64,000 bases of DNA, taken from IMG/VR virus record IMGVR_UViG_3300036859_000312, positions 1 through 64,000 of that record. One strand, written 5' to 3'. The translations under genes and the position numbers were made by a program. The stretch's first letter is position 1. Each line of letters opens with the position of its first letter. Shown piece after piece: positions 22,871 through 29,461 of this stretch. The notes under the pieces were generated by a model. The model had not been told where the DNA came from and ran no database searches. It was given only the letters and a program-made list of their open reading frames with translations. Source of the DNA: a virus.

Positions 22871-23546
22871 TGGATCAGCTGATCGTGGCCCCCTGTTCGC
22901 ATGACGCCGCTAAGCACGCGGTGATGAACTGGCACTACAGCCGGGCCATGCCTACCGGCAAATTCGTGAAGCTAGGCGTTTGGGAAGACTCCCGATTCAT
23001 CGGGGCAGTGCTATTTGGGCGGGGGCCGGCCCGTCAGCTCGGTAATCCGTTTGGGCCAGCCCGGTACAGGCCAGTGAGCTGGTCAAGGTTGCCTTAACAA
23101 CTCACGACAACCCGACCAGCCAAATCGTTGCGAATGCTGTCGGAGTCCTACGAAGATCCAACCCAGGGCTCCGGGTTTTGGTGTCGTTCGCTGATGAGGC
23201 CCAGGGCCATCATGGGACGCTCTATCAGGCGTTGAACTGGGTCTATACCGGATCGGTCTCCCAATCAGTGGTGTGTGTCCATGGACACCCAGTGCATAAG
23301 AAGAGCTTGTGGCGCCGCTATGGCACAGTCCGTATCGACTGGATACGCCAGAACGTGGATCCGCATGCGACGTGGGAGATGCAGCCGCCCAAGCATCGCT
23401 ACGTGTTCCCTCTCGACCGGGCAATGCGTAAGACCGTGACTGCCATGGCATTACCGTACCCACGCGGCCGAGGGCTCGAAGGTGAGCCGCTGGTGTCCCA
23501 CACCAGAGGGGCGGGTTCGATCCCCGCCGGCCGCTCCATCCGTTAG
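22867..23546 (+). pseudogene. Mom-like protein, copy 2, split by a -1 frameshift
   Basis: The first frame (from ATG 22867 or 22870) encodes KHAVMNWHYSRAMPTGKFVKLGVWEDSRFIGAVLFGRG... and runs out at 23097. The second half (SELVKVALTTHDNP... GLRVLVSFADEAQGHHGTLYQALNWVYTG... PKHRYVFPLDRAMRK) continues one frame back from about 23064. Together they align end to end with copy 1. No canonical slippery heptamer is in phase, so an indel (mutation or sequencing error) is more likely than programmed shifting. The last ~24 codons are tRNA-Gly sequence. Confidence 0.7.
23464..23538 (+). tRNA. tRNA-Gly (anticodon CCC)
   Basis: A complete cloverleaf. Acceptor GCGGCCG/CGGCCGC (7 bp), D-arm GGCTC-gaaggt-GAGCC, anticodon arm CTGGT-GTCCCAC-ACCAG with CCC at 23497-23499, and T-arm GCGGG-TTCGATC-CCCGC. 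Discriminator T is followed by an encoded CCA. It lies inside the 3' end of the open frame of Mom-like copy 2. Confidence 0.9.
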
Positions 23547-23580
23547 CGCGGTTGCGGTTCGGTGTTTCGCCGTGTACTGT
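23543..23580 (+). promoter_or_regulatory. Promoter candidate TTGCGG-17-TACTGT
   Basis: The variant box TTAGCGCGG is followed by TTGCGG (23552-23557) and, 17 bases later, TACTGT (23575-23580), a reasonable -35/-10 pair. It would transcribe the poorly coding 23.59-24.13 kb region and possibly the gene at 24134. Confidence 0.45.
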
Positions 23581-23589
23581 CGACGCATA

Positions 23590-24133
23590 GCCACTCAGGG
23601 GAGCCAACGGAGGCCCTTGGGGACAGGCCCGCTATTTGAAAAGCGAAGAGACGCAAGCAAGACGCATCAAGCGCGCGATCACACAAGATCTCGCTGCGTC
23701 GCAGATCACACCAGCCGGCAGCGGCCCGATAATGGGACCGCGGGGTGAGCACGAGCCCCCCAGTGGGGAGTGCATGGGACGATACCTACGACGCAGCATC
23801 GCAGGGCTTGGGCGAGGCCAAGACACAGAAACCGTTCGATGATGGCTGTCGACGTCCGCGCAGGACCGTAACCCGCCTTACGAGGTGGCTAACCGGACCC
23901 AACGACAGAGGCTTAGGACGGCAGACGGGCACTTAGGTGCCCCGGAGGCCCATGACCCCAAGCCTTGCTCGCATTCCCTGGCCTTTGGATGACACCCGCT
24001 CCGTGAGTCACGTTCAACGTCATCGAGCCTCCGGGCCATGGCAGGACATTGACCCCTCCGGTTTGGTGAGAAGCCCCCCGTGCCGGGGGATGCGAGCAGG
24101 GAGGACCCCTGCATTCCCGTGGAAAGGACCCCC
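23590..24133 (+). other. ~540-base region with no well-supported gene
   Basis: Candidate reading frames here are weak. One is a TTG-started 68-codon frame at 23636-23842 (KSEETQARRIKRAITQDL...); another is a GTG-started 63-codon frame at 23745-23936. Neither has a good ribosome site or familiar sequence. A GGGCAC-TTAG-GTGCCC hairpin (23927-23942) and a CCCCG/CGGGG hairpin (about 24075-24086) are present. It may hold a leader or small RNA. Confidence 0.4.
24101..24127 (+). promoter_or_regulatory. Start-associated leader box, copy A
   Basis: The hairpin GCAGGG-aggac-CCCTGC is followed by CATTCCCGTGGAAAGGA, which includes the ribosome site for ATG 24134. The first 20 bases are repeated exactly at 25079. 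Confidence 0.65.
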
Positions 24134-24868
24134 ATGAACACCATTACTCACGTTCGCGCCAAGCTGTCTTGCCATCACACGGTCGAAGTTCCCGAAGGTC
24201 AGCCTGAAGGGGCGACGGTCGGATGCGAGAAGTGCCCTACCGGCAAGGACGGCGAAGTCCGCACGCGGCGCATCAAGCGCCTTCTGGGCGCCTGCCCGCC
24301 TCCCGAGGTCATTGAGACTGTCGGCAACATCAGTGACGGGCAAGTCGCCATCGCAACCGTGCCGACCGAAGATGCTGAGCTGGTCGCCCAGCTGGAGGCC
24401 TCTATCGCAATGGTTGAGGCGGCCAGGCCTGCTGAGGGCCGTATGGAGCGCCTGGAGTTGGCCAAGGCAGAACACGAGGCCATAAAGGCGTGGAATGCAG
24501 CTGGCCGGAAAGGCTCCAAGCCCGTCACCCCCAACCTCGATGCGATGAACGCTGACTACGCGGCGGGTGTGAAGCCCTCGAAACGGGCCAAGTCGTCCAA
24601 CCCGCAGGTCACCCCCGTGCGCAAGGCCGGTCACCGGTTCTTTCGTCGTGGTAACCCGTTCACAGATCGGGAGAACAAGCTGTCCAACATCGCTTGGCAG
24701 GCCACGAAGGGCCTGGGCGAGAACGGAGGCCGCTTGGACACAGTGCAGCTCACCCAGCTGCTCGCCGACAACGGCATCACGGACCCGTATAACACCGAGT
24801 GGGCCCTGACGTTGGCGAACGGTGTCACGATCGAGGCCCGCATCCTCACCGATCAGCCTCCTGCCTGA
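24134..24868 (+). CDS. Hypothetical protein with Cys-rich N-terminus
   Basis: A 244-residue protein. The N-terminus has LSCHHTVEVPEGQPEGATVGCEKC, a possible zinc site. A helical charged middle (DAELVAQLEASIAMVEAARPAEGRMERLELAKAEHEAI) is followed by a conserved-looking C-terminal part (NPFTDRENKLSNIAWQATKGLGENGG). The ATG follows leader box copy A. Function unknown; it shares its leader type with the DUF932 gene, suggesting joint regulation. Confidence 0.65.
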   Translation: MNTITHVRAKLSCHHTVEVPEGQPEGATVGCEKCPTGKDGEVRTRRIKRLLGACPPPEVIETVGNISDGQVAIATVPTEDAELVAQLEASIAMVEAARPAEGRMERLELAKAEHEAIKAWNAAGRKGSKPVTPNLDAMNADYAAGVKPSKRAKSSNPQVTPVRKAGHRFFRRGNPFTDRENKLSNIAWQATKGLGENGGRLDTVQLTQLLADNGITDPYNTEWALTLANGVTIEARILTDQPPA

Positions 24869-24887
24869 CACCCCATTGCCGCGGATC

Positions 24888-24905
24888 TGTTAGCGCGGCT
24901 ACGGT
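24888..24905 (+). promoter_or_regulatory. Promoter box TTAGCGCGGC-TACGGT for DUF932 gene
   Basis: A variant of the recurring element with -10 TACGGT (24900-24905). The transcript would have a ~210-base structured leader before ATG 25121. Confidence 0.55.
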
Positions 24906-24974
24906 AGGGTTCGCTTAGCAGCCGCACCCCTGGAGGGCGCCCCACCTACAACAGAATTCCCCTAGCGAACGCAG

Positions 24975-25115
24975 GGTCCGGGAGTTTCCCTGGATGGTCA
25001 GTCCCGGACCTTGCACGCAGCCACCAGCTGTCCGGTAAACGCGCACAGCCGGATCACGAAGAGGTTGGTGGCTGCGTGCAGGGAGGACCCCTGCATTATT
25101 TCCCGTGGAAAGGAA
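24975..25115 (+). promoter_or_regulatory. Structured 5' leader with leader box copy B
   Basis: GGTCCGGGA pairs with TCCCGGACC (about 24975-25010). GCACGCAGCCACCA (25013-25026) pairs perfectly over 14 bp with 25066-25079. The second stem's end merges with the repeated GCAGGGAGGACCCCTGCATT (25078-25097) and the CCCGTGGAAAGGA ribosome-site box. Stem formation could compete with the small hairpin of the box, so attenuation or translational control is possible. Confidence 0.5.
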
Positions 25116-25120
25116 TCAAC

Positions 25121-26191
25121 ATGCCCGCATTCTTCGATTGTGGTTTCTCGGTCCGTCAGCCCATGTGGCATGGCGCTGGTGTCGTCTTGGACGACTACCC
25201 CGAGGATTGGGATGCCGCCCGTCTGGCCGCTGGCCTGATGTGGGAACCCACCCCCAAGCCCGTCTATACGCAGCACCTGCTGACCGCCGTTCAGGCGGAG
25301 GCTCTGATCGCCGACGGTGGCGAAGCCCATCGAATCGACCAGCCGTCCTACTCGAACCCGGACGCCAAGTACCGGTACATGGTCGCCGAATCCGACTTCC
25401 AGGCCATCGCCCGGGACGACACCGGCGACGTGCTGGCGGTGCCCGGTTCCGGTTTCAAGGCCGTGACTCACGCTCAGATGGGCGAGGTCATCGAAGCGGT
25501 CCTGGAATCCGATCAGGGCGTCAAGTTCGAGACCGCTGGCAGTTGCCGCGGTGGCCGCCAGGTGTGGGCGCTTGCCTACCTGGATGAGCCCTACCAGATC
25601 GGCGGAGACAGCAGCCCGATCTATCCGTTCCTGGCGTTCCTGAACGGCCATGACGGCTCGGCTGCCTGCAAGCTCCCGATCACCGACGTGCGGGTTGTGT
25701 GCTGGAATACCTGGAACGCAGCCGCTGCCCAGGGTGACCGCACAGGCGCCCAGTACGTGTTCAAGCACGTCGGGGACATCTCCCAGCACATCGAGGACGC
25801 CAAGGACGCCCTGAAGCAAGTGCGTGAGGACTCGAAGGCCACCCGGGCCCTGTTCGAGGAACTGGCCAAGGTCCCGGTGAACGACGATCAGGTCAAGACG
25901 TTCACGCAACTGTTCCTGCCGTCGCCGGCCGACAAAGGCGATTTCGTCTCGGAGCGTGTCGCCGGGAACATCGCCAAGGCACGGGCCAAGTTCATCCATC
26001 TGCATGACGAGGCGATCACGACCGACGGGATCCGCGGCACGGCCTACGGGCTGCTGCAAGCCTCTACCGAGTACCTCGACCATGTGCGTGGCTTCCGCAG
26101 CAACGACACCTACATGGGCCGCACGTTGCTGAAGCCCGAGAAGCTGAAGGCGGAGGCCTTGGCGCTGATCGGGGAGATCACGAGCAACTAG
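25121..26191 (+). CDS. DUF932 / TIGR03299 phage-plasmid-like protein
   Basis: A 356-residue protein of the DUF932 (phage/plasmid-like TIGR03299) family. It shows MWHGAG near the N-terminus, an agLMWEPTPKPVY segment, VPGSGFKAVTHAQMGEVIEAVL, and FETAGSCRGGRQVWALAYL. The diagnostic block is YPFLAFLNGHDGSAACKLPITDVRVVCWNTW, followed by a helical C-terminal third. These proteins are widespread on phages and plasmids; their function is unproven. Its own promoter, long structured leader and strong terminator suggest a monocistronic, highly regulated or highly expressed gene. Confidence 0.9.
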   Translation: MPAFFDCGFSVRQPMWHGAGVVLDDYPEDWDAARLAAGLMWEPTPKPVYTQHLLTAVQAEALIADGGEAHRIDQPSYSNPDAKYRYMVAESDFQAIARDDTGDVLAVPGSGFKAVTHAQMGEVIEAVLESDQGVKFETAGSCRGGRQVWALAYLDEPYQIGGDSSPIYPFLAFLNGHDGSAACKLPITDVRVVCWNTWNAAAAQGDRTGAQYVFKHVGDISQHIEDAKDALKQVREDSKATRALFEELAKVPVNDDQVKTFTQLFLPSPADKGDFVSERVAGNIAKARAKFIHLHDEAITTDGIRGTAYGLLQASTEYLDHVRGFRSNDTYMGRTLLKPEKLKAEALALIGEITSN

Positions 26192-26204
26192 TTCCCCGCC
26201 ACCA

Positions 26205-26297
26205 GCAGGGCACGGGACACCCCGTCCACGCCCCGTGCCCTGCGTGAGCTGTACCGACCGGCATTACAGCGGACCGGTCGGTACAGCTCACGCAGGG
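26205..26297 (+). terminator. Two overlapping, mutually exclusive hairpins
   Basis: Stem 1 is GCAGGGCACGGG (26205-26216) with CCCGTGCCCTGC (26232-26243). Stem 2 is a perfect 24-bp inverted repeat, 26238-26261 with 26274-26297, around a 12-base loop. They share 26238-26243, so both cannot form at once. Stem 2 is a very strong terminator structure behind the DUF932 gene, but the overlap resembles an attenuator. Confidence 0.75.
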
Positions 26298-26456
26298 AGT
26301 TCCCTTGCATGCGAGACGCCCGGGTTGCTGATGCCGCGCAGCATTAGCCGTCGGGCTAGCACGATCGTGAAAGCACCCCTAACCGGACTCGCTGGATGAT
26401 CCGGGCGCCTCGATATCAACCCCCAGCGATCACAACCCCCGTGGAAAGGACACCCA
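26298..26456 (+). promoter_or_regulatory. Leader region with CCCGTGGAAAGGA box, copy C
   Basis: The first bases continue a degenerate copy of the leader hairpin (GCAGGGAGTTCCCTTGC from 26292), overlapping the terminator arm. At 26439-26450, CCCCGTGGAAAGGA precedes ATG 26457. No gene is supported in the ~160-base gap, and no clear promoter box is seen. Confidence 0.45.
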
Positions 26457-26831
26457 ATGCTCAACGACATCGCCAAGCTCCCCAAGTGGGCGCAGATACA
26501 CATCCGCGATCAGGCAGCCAAGATCAGCCGCCTAGAGATTCAGGTCACGGACATACAGCTCGCCCGCAACGCGGGCGCGAGCGATACCGAAACGTTCGTG
26601 GACCACGTCATCCCCCATGACGACGACCCGCAACGCTTTCAGCGGCTGCCGCGAGGCGCACACATCGTGTGGTGGACAGGCGAGGGCTACCCCGTCCCGC
26701 ACTTCGGCCGCATTGGCGCCTATTGGAACTTCAGCGAGCAGGCAGTGGTGCTCACTACTTCCGGTGCGGGTCGTCTCTCGGTCGAACCGCAGATGAACAA
26801 CTGCGTACTGATCCGGGAGACGGGCCGATGA
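26457..26831 (+). CDS. Hypothetical protein
   Basis: A 124-residue protein. The N-terminal helix (LPKWAQIHIRDQAAKISRLEIQVTDIQL) is similar to those of short phage proteins. A middle beta-rich part (RGAHIVWWTGEGYPVPHFGRIGAYWNFSEQAVVLTTSG) follows. It is preceded by leader box copy C and overlaps the next gene by ATGA. Function unknown. Confidence 0.65.
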   Translation: MLNDIAKLPKWAQIHIRDQAAKISRLEIQVTDIQLARNAGASDTETFVDHVIPHDDDPQRFQRLPRGAHIVWWTGEGYPVPHFGRIGAYWNFSEQAVVLTTSGAGRLSVEPQMNNCVLIRETGR

Positions 26832-27016
26832 GCGACGACCGCAACACCGAACGCCGTCAGCTTCGAGTCGTCAAGGTCGAGGGACTGCGAGACAGCGGCT
26901 GGGTGGAGGTCTCCGCTGATGACGGCGGAAACAACACGGTCACCTACACGACCACAGCCGACCGGGCGCCCCGTGTGGGCGTCAACGTCAGCGTCTACAT
27001 CGAGGTCATCCGATGA
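26828..27016 (+). CDS. Small beta-rich protein
   Basis: A 62-residue protein (RQLRVVKVEGLRDSGWVEVSADDGG...VGVNVSVYIEVIR), probably a small beta-barrel. Coupled by ATGA on both sides. Function unknown. Confidence 0.6.
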   Translation: MSDDRNTERRQLRVVKVEGLRDSGWVEVSADDGGNNTVTYTTTADRAPRVGVNVSVYIEVIR

Positions 27017-27222
27017 ACGCTCTCACAGCGATCGCTGAGGCCCGCGCCGAGTTGTCCGCTCTATCTCGCGGGCCCGGTATGGCCCTGACAGCCGACACCC
27101 CTTCGATCCGCTATGCCGGCCGTGACGGCTGGATAGCGGCCCGTAGTGGCGCTTTGGGCCCCGAGGCCCGGGTGTTCAGCACTCTGAGCCTGGCGTTCGC
27201 GTTCACAGAGGCTGCACGGTGA
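27013..27222 (+). CDS. Hypothetical small protein
   Basis: A 69-residue protein (MNALTAIAEARAELSALSRGPG...). ATGA and GTGA overlaps fix its ends. Function unknown. Confidence 0.55.
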   Translation: MNALTAIAEARAELSALSRGPGMALTADTPSIRYAGRDGWIAARSGALGPEARVFSTLSLAFAFTEAAR

Positions 27223-27425
27223 TCGGCTACCAGCCCAGGCACATGGCGTCGTCTGAGACGGCCTATGTTGCCTTGTGCGGCGATCGACAGGTCCGCCATA
27301 ACGGCACCTTCCCGACGATCGGCCAGGCCGCTGACTGGACAATCAACGGCCTGTGTTGCCTCGGCCGTCATCGCGTCATCCTCGCGGATATGTGCCCGAC
27401 TCAGCTCGGGACAGCCGACGGGTAG
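27219..27425 (+). CDS. Hypothetical small protein
   Basis: A 68-residue protein, with GTG start overlapping the preceding stop. It ends the 26457-27425 unit before a terminator. No known domain. Confidence 0.55.
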   Translation: MIGYQPRHMASSETAYVALCGDRQVRHNGTFPTIGQAADWTINGLCCLGRHRVILADMCPTQLGTADG

Positions 27426-27488
27426 CATCCCCTAAGACCGCTACCGGGCTTCCTCCGAGGTTCGGGCGGGCTCCTTCCACGGGAGTTA

Positions 27489-27542
27489 GACACACCCCCA
27501 CGACCTGTGCCTCACCCGGCCCTCCAGTCGTGGGGGTGTGTC
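27489..27542 (+). terminator. Terminator hairpin, 16-bp perfect stem
   Basis: GACACACCCCCACGAC (27489-27504) pairs exactly with 27527-27542 around a 22-base loop, 64 bases after the last stop of the operon. A weakly coding stretch follows to 27746. Confidence 0.75.
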
Positions 27543-27746
27543 GCGTCTAGGCTTAAGCCCGTCTCACAACCATGAACCATGGAGCGGACGCGGGGGACAC
27601 TGGTGCTTTCGCCTGGTGCCGCGGTGGTAGATGCGATGATCCGGCCACAGTGTGAAGGCCGGGGAGCCAAACCACTGAACCCCCGCACCTCTACTCTCAA
27701 CACACATGCAACCCGACCCCTGAACTTCCAACACTCGGAGTATCCG

Positions 27747-27914
27747 ATGATCCGTCGCCTTTGGTCTCGTCGGGCCCGCCGCCGGTTGCGGCGCCGGGCG
27801 ATAGGGGTGCAGTTGCCACCCGAGCAGGCCGCTCAGCTGAACACGACAGCGTGGCGACGGGCTGACGGCCAGGACGTTCGTGCGTCGACGTCACCGGTCC
27901 GTTACCGTCTGTGA
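27747..27914 (+). CDS. Small arginine-rich protein before terminase small subunit
   Basis: A 55-residue protein (MIRRLWSRRARRRLRRRAIGVQLPPEQ...), strongly basic at its N-terminus. A longer frame begins at 27579 but looks non-coding. The stop overlaps the GTG of the terminase-like gene (GTGA), which supports translation. Upstream bases 27543-27746 hold no clear gene. Confidence 0.5.
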   Translation: MIRRLWSRRARRRLRRRAIGVQLPPEQAAQLNTTAWRRADGQDVRASTSPVRYRL

Positions 27915-28588
27915 CCATGGCGAACGGACACGGCGGTAGACGACCAGGCGCAGGGGCTGTGCCCCGCAACCTGCACGACGTCATCGACCGTCGTGAAAAC
28001 AACGACGGCACGGTCACAGAAGTAACGGTCCTGGACCGGATCGAAGAAGCCATGCGTTCGGGCGGGTTCCTCCACGACGCCGCGGCCCGTGTCGGTATCA
28101 CTGTTGAGACGTTGCGGGACTGGCGCCGCCAGGGCGTCCGAGCCCACCTGGACATCTTGAACGGCCGCAAGTCCCGGTCGGAGTTCAAACCCCGCGAGCT
28201 GGACTACCTGGACATGGCCCTCCGTATGGAGAAAGCGGAGACCGACGCCCGCCTGTTCCTGCTCGGTACCGCCCAGCAGCTGGCCCGTGGCGGTATCCCC
28301 CAGGTGGAACGCACAGTTCGCACGGTCCCCGCCCGGAACGGCAAACCGGAAACGGTAGAGACGATCGAGAAGACGACAGCGACGTTGCCGGACGCCGGCA
28401 CGATCCGCTGGCTGCTCTCTCACCGTTGGCCCAACGACTTCGCGGGCCGTGTGGAGATCACCGGGCCCGAGGGCGGACCTATCCAGCACGACACCACAAA
28501 CGCGATCGGCAAGCTCCGCGAACTGATCGGCAACACCCAAACCAACCAGCAGCCCGCACCGGAACCCACCGGCAACGGACACCACTAG
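27911..28588 (+). CDS. Putative terminase small subunit (HTH protein)
   Basis: A 225-residue protein starting NGHGGRRPGAG, typical of small terminase and HTH phage proteins. It has a helix-turn-helix at about 45-75 (EAMRSGGFLHDAAARVGITVETLRDWRRQG) and a helical oligomerisation region with LDMALRMEKAETDARLFLLG. The tail is Gln/Pro-rich. Its role would be recognition of packaging sites for the large terminase at 34.5 kb. The 6-kb distance between the two is unusual, and a general DNA-binding role is an alternative. Confidence 0.65.
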   Translation: MTMANGHGGRRPGAGAVPRNLHDVIDRRENNDGTVTEVTVLDRIEEAMRSGGFLHDAAARVGITVETLRDWRRQGVRAHLDILNGRKSRSEFKPRELDYLDMALRMEKAETDARLFLLGTAQQLARGGIPQVERTVRTVPARNGKPETVETIEKTTATLPDAGTIRWLLSHRWPNDFAGRVEITGPEGGPIQHDTTNAIGKLRELIGNTQTNQQPAPEPTGNGHH

Positions 28589-28608
28589 CCCCCCAGGACA
28601 CGCACCCC

Positions 28609-28836
28609 ATGTTGTTCCGCCGCAGACCCCGGATCCCCACCGTGAATGAAATGTCGATCCGCCACTACCTGGAGTGCGATACCTGCGAAGCGACTGGCCC
28701 TGTGTACGGCACCGTCCAACACCCGGGTTGTGACGGCATCCCGTTGCTGCGTCACGAGGTCTTGAATCCATGGTGGGAGGACGGACCGACCATCACTAGC
28801 CCCTGTAGCTCAATGGATAGAGCGACGGGTTCCTAA
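28609..28836 (+). CDS. Small protein ending inside tRNA-Arg
   Basis: A 75-residue protein with a zinc-like LECDTCEATG and a HPGCDG motif. The last ~13 residues are encoded by the tRNA-Arg gene, and the TAA stop lies in the tRNA anticodon loop. The true gene body therefore ends near GPTIT. Confidence 0.55.
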   Translation: MLFRRRPRIPTVNEMSIRHYLECDTCEATGPVYGTVQHPGCDGIPLLRHEVLNPWWEDGPTITSPCSSMDRATGS

Positions 28837-28871
28837 CCCGAGGACTACAGATTCGATTCCTGTCAGGGGTG
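28799..28871 (+). tRNA. tRNA-Arg (anticodon CCT)
   Basis: Acceptor GCCCCTG/CAGGGGT (one G-U), D-arm GCTC/GAGC, anticodon stem CGGG/CCCG with loop TTCCTAA, and CCT at 28832-28834. The T-loop is TTCGATT, with an A-C mismatch at the top of the T-stem. CCA is not encoded. It reads AGG codons. Confidence 0.85.
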
Positions 28872-28970
28872 CAACGCCCGCAAGTCGGCCGGTGCTGGCT
28901 GCCCGACCGGACGGGCTACCGCCAGCACGTCACGGTGAACCTGCCGCCAGCAGGACCCGTAAACGGCTGA
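28869..28970 (+). CDS. Possible 33-residue ORF starting in the tRNA 3' end
   Basis: A GTG formed by the last bases of tRNA-Arg opens a frame (MQRPQVGRCWLPDRTGYRQH...) with sensible amino-acid use. The arrangement mirrors the gene at 7742. No ribosome site independent of the tRNA is visible, so confidence is low. Confidence 0.3.
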   Translation: MQRPQVGRCWLPDRTGYRQHVTVNLPPAGPVNG

Positions 28971-29441
28971 CGGCAGCCCAGCGGGCGCCCACTAACATCC
29001 CCACCCGGTAGCCTGCCGGTGGGCATCCATGCGGCAGGGGTGCCCCCGAGCTGCCCAGGGGCCAGGGTACGAAGCGGGTAGCTCCCGCGGGACACTGGCA
29101 ATCCCGTCGACTCGGAGGGAACCGCCGATCGCCCTTGGCCTGGAGATGCACTGGACCAGGGGCGCGGCCTACCAGCCCCGGCACCTATACTCCGCCCCGC
29201 CACGATGATGATGATGGTGATTGCGAGACCAGGGGACCGGGCCCTAGCTCGGCAGCGCCACGGACCCCGTCCCCTGGCCCCTCCCCCTGCTAGCCTCCCT
29301 AACCGGGCGTGGACGGCCGTCTGACCATTGAAAGATGGCCACCCGCTTGCTGGACGAGACCTTGCACTCGCTCAAGCGGTTGCCGCCGCGCAGCGGCTCA
29401 AGGCGACCGACACGCCCCAACCCCCTTAACCCCCAAACGCA
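28971..29441 (+). other. ~470-base region without a supported gene
   Basis: It contains a -10-like TATACT (29186-29191) without a -35 and a fourfold ATG repeat (ATGATGATGATGG at 29204-29216) that opens a doubtful 39-codon frame. A hairpin follows. G/C-rich inverted repeats are frequent. It may hold a small RNA or be a remnant of deleted genes. Confidence 0.4.
29229..29277 (+). terminator. Hairpin in the intergenic region
   Basis: CCAGGGGAC (29229-29237) pairs perfectly with GTCCCCTGG (29269-29277) around a 31-base GC-rich loop. It is followed by CCCCTCCCCC rather than U residues. It is a possible terminator for the tRNA-Arg transcript or the TATACT promoter. Confidence 0.45.
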
Positions 29442-29454
29442 ACCGCGGTAACAT
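29441..29454 (+). promoter_or_regulatory. Promoter box AACCGCGG-TAACAT
   Basis: The -10 TAACAT (29449-29454) abuts CCGCGG. The start codon at 29462 is exactly seven bases downstream, as for the helicase, implying a leaderless transcript. Confidence 0.75.
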
Positions 29455-29461
29455 GACCGGC

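Noticed and set aside
24020-24871. 283-codon minus-strand ORF at 24 kb
   Set aside because: It runs antisense to the 24134 gene, covers its leader box and hairpins, and has no ribosome site or familiar motif.
24998-26083. 361-codon minus-strand ORF opposite the DUF932 gene
   Set aside because: The plus strand is a clear DUF932 protein; the minus frame is its complement artefact.
29204-29216. ATGATGATGATGG as a start of a 39-codon gene
   Set aside because: The frame is Pro/Arg-rich, runs through a hairpin and has no ribosome site.
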